From positions 1,674,001-1,738,000 of the forward strand of contig JAFCMP010000001.1 of assembly GCA_017506865.1 (NCBI GenBank): a DNA stretch of 64,000 nucleotides, given 5' to 3'. Each line of letters begins with the position of its first letter. The first letter of the stretch is position 1. The notes under the pieces are model-generated. The model did no database searches. It was not told where the DNA came from and saw only the letters and a list, made by a program, of their open reading frames with translations. Positions 58,873 to 64,000 of the stretch are shown piece by piece. This DNA is from Tribonema minus. Lineage: Eukaryota; Sar; Xanthophyceae; Tribonematales; Tribonemataceae. Both the position numbers and the translations under genes were made by a program.

Positions 58873-59045
58873 CAGCAACGTAGAGTGCGGCGTACTGCAT
58901 GCGGTCCCTTTTGCCATTGCTACTTCAGGTTATGGTGCGTCCGTACAACGGCATCATACGGACCGTCCGTACAACGGCAACGTAGAGCGCGCACTGCATG
59001 CGGTCACTTTTGCCATTGCTACTTCGGGTTGTGGTCCGTCCGTAT
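58873..59045 (+). repeat. Two-copy tandem repeat after the unknown gene
   Basis: The block CACTGCATGCGGTCACTTTTGCCATTGCTACTTC...GTCCGTCCGTA (in parts) occurs twice, period about 100 bp. Confidence 0.8.
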
Positions 59046-59960
59046 ATTTGACACATCTGCTTTTAAATTATCGACAACTGGCAGCTCCAGCATTTACCTT
59101 TGCACTTACTGCTACAGTGTCTTGCCTGCTTATGCCTGTAATTGTTGACAGATGTCAGTGACAGCTGCGTTTGTATGTTCACCAAGATTTGGCACCGGCA
59201 GGCGCTGACTAAGGCTGCTGCATGGCATTGCGTTGCTTGTGTAGATGGCAAGCGCATTTGATGTGCAGAATAGTATATCAATTGTCTGCGTGTACGTACC
59301 ACTAGTAGGTCTGGCTGGTGGCGCTAGAGTCTGTGTTGCGTATGGCGCCCCATGTAGATATAGTGTGCCATTGAACCACGCGATGATTGAGGTTGCAATG
59401 ATGGCATTGTGAGCGCGGGCTGCCGGTGGCGCTGCAAGGGGTGGGTTAAACTTCATGCCGAACTGCTTCTGCAAGCTGCACGTCGAATCTTCTGGTGTCT
59501 GAGGCAGTCTGTAAAAGGGGCTGTCTGATAGCCTAAGGATGCCATCGTATGCAGCAGTGCAGTGTGCCACCTACTTTCTATTGGGTGCGCCAGGCTCACT
59601 GATGGCATGATGCTGCAGCCATGGCAAGACGTACAGGGTCTGCCAGACTGAGCGTTGTGACAATTTTTTCTGCTGGTGCATTGCAACATGTGCACGCGTA
59701 CCAATGTGCACACGATAACAACAACTTCCACTTGAGGATGCACATGACTGTTAATGCGCGCACGCTCACACACGCGCGTGCACGTGCATGTATGACAGCC
59801 TGAGCCATTGCATTCTACTCTCCCGAGTCCTCAATGAATTGTATGATAGTGTGGTACTTGAGTCACTCAAGGACAGCAAAACTCCGCAGGCAAGGTTGCC
59901 TCCACCGTAGTCATGATGGTGCAAACCACAGCATAGATATCAAGAAATGCTGCGCTCGCC
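59046..59960. other. No gene seen
   Basis: Moderately AT-rich sequence without a coding signal or clear repeat. Confidence 0.4.
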
Positions 59961-60359
59961 TCAGTAGTCATCATCGTTCACATTATGCTCCAGTGCAAAC
60001 TTGCAGGTTGGGGGAAATGCCATGACACTGTGCATTGACGACAGCATCACACCCGCATGATTTGTGCCTGAGGCGCCGCGTGGCTGCACATGAAAAGTGT
60101 TCATCAAGCCACGTGTTGCCGCCTGTCGCATTTTCAAAGAACATTTCTGCAGACAACCGTTCAGCTTGAGCCAACTTGAACTCGACAACGTGACAAGGAG
60201 GAGCTTGCCTGCGCTTTGCACAGGTAGAGCGAGGGTTGTGCCTCCAGGACGTCATCCAGGATCATCCGATCATGGCTGATGTCTCCAATCACGTCTTTGC
60301 CGGTCTCGACCTTGGACAAATTCAACGGACTCAGCCCTGGAGACACGTCTATGAGCACC
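59961..60359 (-). pseudogene. Protein-coding remnant or set of very small exons, unrecognised
   Basis: Short minus-strand stretches with coding character lie close together in different frames. One reads SPGLSPLNLSKVETGKD and GDISHDRMILDDVLEAQPS; the next AERLSAEMFFENATGGNTW; the last NHAGVMLSSMHSVMAFPP, ending VNDDDY and a stop. No normal-length intron fits between them, so this is either a decayed gene or one with tiny introns. I cannot name the family. Confidence 0.3.
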
Positions 60360-61461
60360 TAGGACATGCGCTCAGCAGAGATCCTGTGTGCCTGAGACGA
60401 GGTCTCAGCTGCGTGTCAGCTTGCACAGGACGCATGAGGTCTCACGCTGACGCTGTAAAAGGCTCACATGTGAAATTTGCCATGTACCTGGAGCAGCAGC
60501 AGCAGCAGCAGCAGCAGAATAAACATTCTGCTCATTGCCATGTATGTACTGTAGAAAAAAAAGTACATCAAAAACGTCACACAGCACGATGCCTAGGGCA
60601 CGAGCACCATGAGACTTGACAATTGCAATCATTATGTGTCAATCTAGACTAGACTGCTTGCTGCCCTCTTTGGAAAACTCTGATGCATCATGATGGATGC
60701 ACTCAAACTATGCTACAGAACTACATGTGCATCAAGAGTGCTGTGAGGAGTGTGCATTTTGCTTGCAATGTTCCCTGTCATTCTGTGAGTACTCTTAGCT
60801 GTCTTGCAGGGTGCTTGGCAGTTACACAGTTGTCAGCAGTAATTGCTTAGTGTTGAGAACAGGAAATTGTGAGAAGATTCTTCTTGGCAATGCTTCCTCT
60901 GGCAGAAGACCCTAAGGCTTCAGTATTTTTTGCAGTTGAGTTTGAGTTCAGTCTGGTGGTGCTAGGGAGCACCTGGGGAATAGATACAGTGCTTTGGGGA
61001 TTGAAGACAAGCTCTGCCTTCTGCTTCTGCTACTTGGAGTGTCAGCATAGCTCAGCAGTGGTTTGTCGGTGTCAGTGATACAAGTCTCTGTTTTGCCACT
61101 TGGTGCAAAACACCAGTCGCCTTGACGAGAGACTGTTCCTAGGACGGTTCTCTGGTCCTGGTGCCTGTGCTAGCACGTGGGGAACCTAAGGCTCTTTTTG
61201 CTTTTTGCCAGACTTAGTTGGCAAGCAGACAAGAGACATCCTGCTGGGAGCTAGTGGGCCTCTGGAGCTGAGCCATCCATTGGCTACACCTACATCCACT
61301 CCACCATGTCTCAGGAGGTATGTCTTGCTTCCTCTACTGATGTCAATGTTTCTGCAAGTTGGGGCCTACTTGTGTTCCATTTTTCTGCAGCACTGCAGCT
61401 CCATTGCTCTAGGCATGGACCTTTGGCTGCCAGGCTGCCTTTGTTGTATCATCAGGGTTGA
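60360..61461. other. Non-coding stretch with a CAG microsatellite
   Basis: A (CAG)n run of about nine units lies at 60493-60518. The rest (AT-richer) shows no gene I can support. Confidence 0.45.
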
Positions 61462-61599
61462 TCAACCTGACCCAACGGCTGCTGCTGCAGCACGTGACAC
61501 ACTGTCCTTAAGTGGTGGCAGCATGCCGGGCGCAAAAACAAGCAGCATGCTAGCCGCACCCATGATTCCGAGAATCAGTCCCTCCCTCGTCCTCGCCAT
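61462..61599 (-). CDS. Small candidate membrane protein, 45 aa
   Basis: ATG to TGA on the minus strand: MARTREGLILGIMGAASM, then LLVFAPGMLPPLKDS and an Ala-rich tail. Residues about 8-27 could form one membrane helix after a positively charged N-terminus. It might equally be one exon of a longer gene, or chance. There is no family match. Confidence 0.25.
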   Translation of the reverse strand: MARTREGLILGIMGAASMLLVFAPGMLPPLKDSVSRAAAAAVGSG

Positions 61600-61684
61600 G
61601 GACGTCTCTGTGCATGCATATGGCATCGCGTGTACACAAAAGCCAGCATCATAGGTACGTACACATCAACAACGTTCTAAGCGC

Positions 61685-62045
61685 AGTCCGTCCGCACCTC
61701 AACAGTGACCCACTTCAGCAACGCCGCACTGTTGTGGTGACACAGCAGTGTGCAGACGTTGACTGCAACCAGACGCGATGAGCATCGCTGCGCATTTCGC
61801 GGAAGTCACAAGGTTCAAAGCCTGAACCCCAGCCCTAGCCTTGACCCCCAGCCCTCCTCCTAAACGCATACTCATTCTGATGTTCCACGAGCGCAGCACA
61901 GCATTGATACACGGCGGCGCTGAGCAGCAGCACCTTCGACCCATCGTTGAGCAGCTGCTGCAACGGCAGCGCTCACACAGTCCCGCCATATCGCCCCACT
62001 GCTCTGCGCCGTCGCCGCCTCCACCCGTGTCCGCACCAAGCGTCA
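61685..62045 (-). pseudogene. Displaced partial copy of the VFL1-like gene
   Basis: Two separated blocks of the gene are found side by side here: intron sequence matching 48413-48632 (CGCACTGTTGTGGTGACACA, CAGACGTTGACTGCAA) and exon-2 sequence matching 49328-49480. In the minus sense the latter still reads ADTGGGGDGAEQW and CSSCSTMGRRCCCSAPP. The roughly 690 bp between them in the gene, including exon 48760-48665, is absent. Confidence 0.75.
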
Positions 62046-62450
62046 ACACATGGCATCATGATGAGAGCGCCGCGCCCGCAGCAGTGCCCAGCGTCGGGGA
62101 GCCCTCAGGCCCAGGAGTGCTGCATGCAAGCTGCCGCCGCGACGGCCGCCGCGTCAAAGGTTGTGGAGGCTGGCACTAGTGTGCATGATGCTACAGATGG
62201 CGCGGCGAGTTCAACACAGCAAGTTGAAGTCAGAGGGGCCGTCAACGCATGGCATGATGAGAGCGCAGCGCGGGCAGCGGTGCCCAATGTCGGGGAGCCC
62301 TCAGGAGCTGAGCGCCACGAACTGCCGCCACAGCGACAGTCGCTGCCGCCGCGGCGCCGTGCGGGCGGCGCCGCAGTGTGCGCTGCCACTACCAGTGCGC
62401 TACAGATGGCGGGGCAGGTTCAACAGAGCAAGTTGAAGTCTCAGACCAAG
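62046..62450 (+). repeat. Second locus of the satellite-like family
   Basis: Two units sharing CAGCAGTGCCCAGCGTCGGG, GAGCCCTCAGGAGC, GCGCCGTGCGGGCGGCG and AGCAAGTTGAAGTC with 55030-55810. It directly abuts the displaced VFL1-like fragment. Confidence 0.75.
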
Positions 62451-63850
62451 TAATGCACAATTACTGGGGCTGGAACCACTGAAGACCACAGGCAAACCGT
62501 TGCAACTGTTCAGTCATTATATGACAGACCACTAGGATCATGCCCCACGCTGGCACGATCCGTAGACTCGAGAATGCTGCACTATGCTTCCGCCACGCAT
62601 ACATATCCTCAACCGTACGTGTCATGCAGGCAGGGCGACGGCGGTGAGCACCAGCCCGCAGCGAAGGCACGCAAGGTGCGCAGGAGCAGCAGCGCGTCTT
62701 TGGCGTTAGACCGGCTGGCGTAATGAGGGGCGTGGATGCGGATCTGTCCGCACGAGCGGCGGTTACGTTCAGGTCGCCGTGGACCTGCAAGGAGGGGGGA
62801 GGGGGGGGGGAGGGGGGGGGAGGTGGAAGTGCGCACTGTCACCATTGCTCAAACAGCATAGGGGCTGTCAGTGAGCGGAAATTTAGAGCGCAACACTGCA
62901 GTAGGTGAGAGGCGGCATTCAGGTTGTCTTCCACCTTATAGCGACAGGGGCATGTCTGTGGCTTGGAACGGCGTAACACAACTGCGGCATGGGCAGGTAC
63001 AGCTTATACTTCAAACGCATAAATGCATGGCGCACAGGCTCACTAGCATCAGGAACTCTTCAGCCTTTCTTGCGCTCCCTGCTTTCCTGTTTCACATGTG
63101 ATGCATGGCCCCATTTTGTGCTGCAGAGGCACAAGCAGCACAACGCACTGTATGCAGATGGCTTACCAGGTGGTGCTGTATTGGTGCCAGGGATTAGAGA
63201 GGTAGCGGACATAGGTGAGATGCGAGATTGAGCATCTGTGGGAATCAAATCTTTTGATCTCCGGCACCACACTGAGCCTGACATAGGACAGGACAGGACA
63301 GGTGGGTAGCGCAGCAGCGCAATGCCAGTGGTACTAGTGAAACATTTGAGCGCTGACACATCGAATGACACAGCGTTGCGTGTCCTCAACACCATTACCA
63401 ATGTATGTACAACCAACGGTCCAATGCTGAGGCCATGTGCATGCACACGAAGCCATTGCAGCAGCTGGTGGTGATGCTCCGTCCTCCTACTCCTCCAACC
63501 TTAGGTGTTGGGCATGCGGACGCAGCTCCATGATTGTCCTCTCTCTTCGACATATTGACCCTGTTGACGACATGTGCATGCATCGGCAAAGCCTTTTGCT
63601 GACATGGCCTGCATGTGCACACCTCGCACCGGTTCAACCACAAACATCTCTAAGCGACTGCTTTGAGTGCGTCTCATTCATGGAGGGAAAGATACCAATC
63701 GAATTAACCGATAGTGCAAATCGAAGCAAAATGCCTCAGAGTACGCTTACATGCTTACACACAAGACCTTGCCTCTGCAAGCTCAGTGCAAATTCACAAA
63801 CGCTCTGTGGCATGAAGACCTACGCTTCGGCATCAATGTCATACACATAC
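62451..63850. other. Probable intron or intergenic DNA of the right-edge gene
   Basis: Apart from the candidate exon at 62652-62788, I see a G-rich run at about 62791-62822 (a C-rich tract upstream of that exon's acceptor in sense) and an acceptor/donor-bounded open stretch near 63165-63235 that does not join in phase. Confidence 0.35.
62652..62788 (-). CDS. Possible further exon of the right-edge minus-strand gene
   Basis: An acceptor (CTCCTTGCAG|GTCCAC) with a G/C-run just upstream on the sense strand is followed by an open stretch in the frame reading IRIHAPHYASRSNAKDALLL and on to TLRAFAAG, then a donor-like GCTG|GTGCTC. Another frame, starting VHGDLNVTAARAD, is also open. I could not connect it in phase to the 63851-63925 exon, so it may belong to a different transcript or need an unseen exon. 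Confidence 0.3.
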
Positions 63851-63925
63851 CTCATCAACAGCTGCCTCCTCTCCATCCTCTCCATGCAGCTGCACGAATC
63901 GATGTCCCAGGAGCTTGATGTCTCC
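63851..63925 (-). CDS. Likely exon of a minus-strand gene that enters from the right edge
   Basis: A 25-codon open stretch beginning GDIKLLGHRFVQLHGEDG sits between a good acceptor (GGCGGGCAG|GGAGAC) and a strong donor (GATGAG|GTATGTGTATG). The donor is of the GTATGTATG type used by the three large genes. The strand also agrees with them. The gene is cut by the window edge and its product cannot be named. Confidence 0.4.
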
Positions 63926-64000
63926 CTGCCCGCCCCCCAGGTGTCAGCGACCGCCGAGACCTGCTCCGATTCCGCTGCATGCCGCAGGATCTGCTGAGCC

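Noticed and set aside
63165-63235. Acceptor- and donor-bounded minus-strand stretch as an exon of the right-edge gene
   Set aside because: The phase does not match the 63851-63925 exon, and the reading is low-complexity.
1-64000. Retroelement, Polinton or LINE coding region
   Set aside because: I looked for reverse-transcriptase, integrase, capsid and polymerase B motifs in the translated frames and saw none that I could support.

Overview
This window looks like nuclear DNA of a GC-rich, very intron-rich, flagellated single-celled eukaryote, most likely an alga. Three points support this. The genes are split into many small exons with GT-AG and some GC-AG introns. Short TTAGGG-type telomere-like words are scattered through it. 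The clearest genes are a plant/plastid-type Der (EngA) double GTPase and a VFL1/LRRCC1-like basal-body protein. A haptophyte-like alga would fit, but the sequence does not fix the lineage.

Three large genes lie head to tail on the minus strand. From left to right they are: a DEP-domain MAP3K-like protein kinase (12376 down to beyond the left edge); a complete Der/EngA GTPase in 13 exons (27923 to 14363, 575 aa); and a complete LRR plus coiled-coil protein of the VFL1/LRRCC1 type in 18 exons (51206 to 33671, 1158 aa). I derived the splice sites by hand. Each model stays in frame across every junction, and that is the main support for them. A two-exon plus-strand lipocalin-like gene (51481-52703) faces the VFL1-like gene across about 275 bp, a probable bidirectional promoter. 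To the right are an unrecognised plus-strand coding region (about 57191-58840), satellite-like repeats, and fragments of at least one more minus-strand gene that enters from the right edge.

The most striking structure is not a gene. At roughly 25 exon edges the terminal 30-100 bases of the exon, its splice site and adjoining intron sequence are repeated one to nine times in the neighbouring intron. The copies are in the same orientation and progressively diverged. I call these exon-edge echo arrays. Donor-side echoes lie downstream of the exon and acceptor-side echoes lie upstream, so the intact exon is always the innermost copy. Periods are usually 60-250 bp. Many introns have grown by repeated tandem duplication across splice junctions.

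Other non-coding structure includes long C homopolymers (sense strand) just upstream of acceptors, (GTAT)n runs growing out of donors, many interstitial telomere-like words, a pair of MITE-like elements in one Der intron, a roughly 150-bp dispersed repeat, and a displaced partial copy of the VFL1-like gene near 61.7-62.0 kb.
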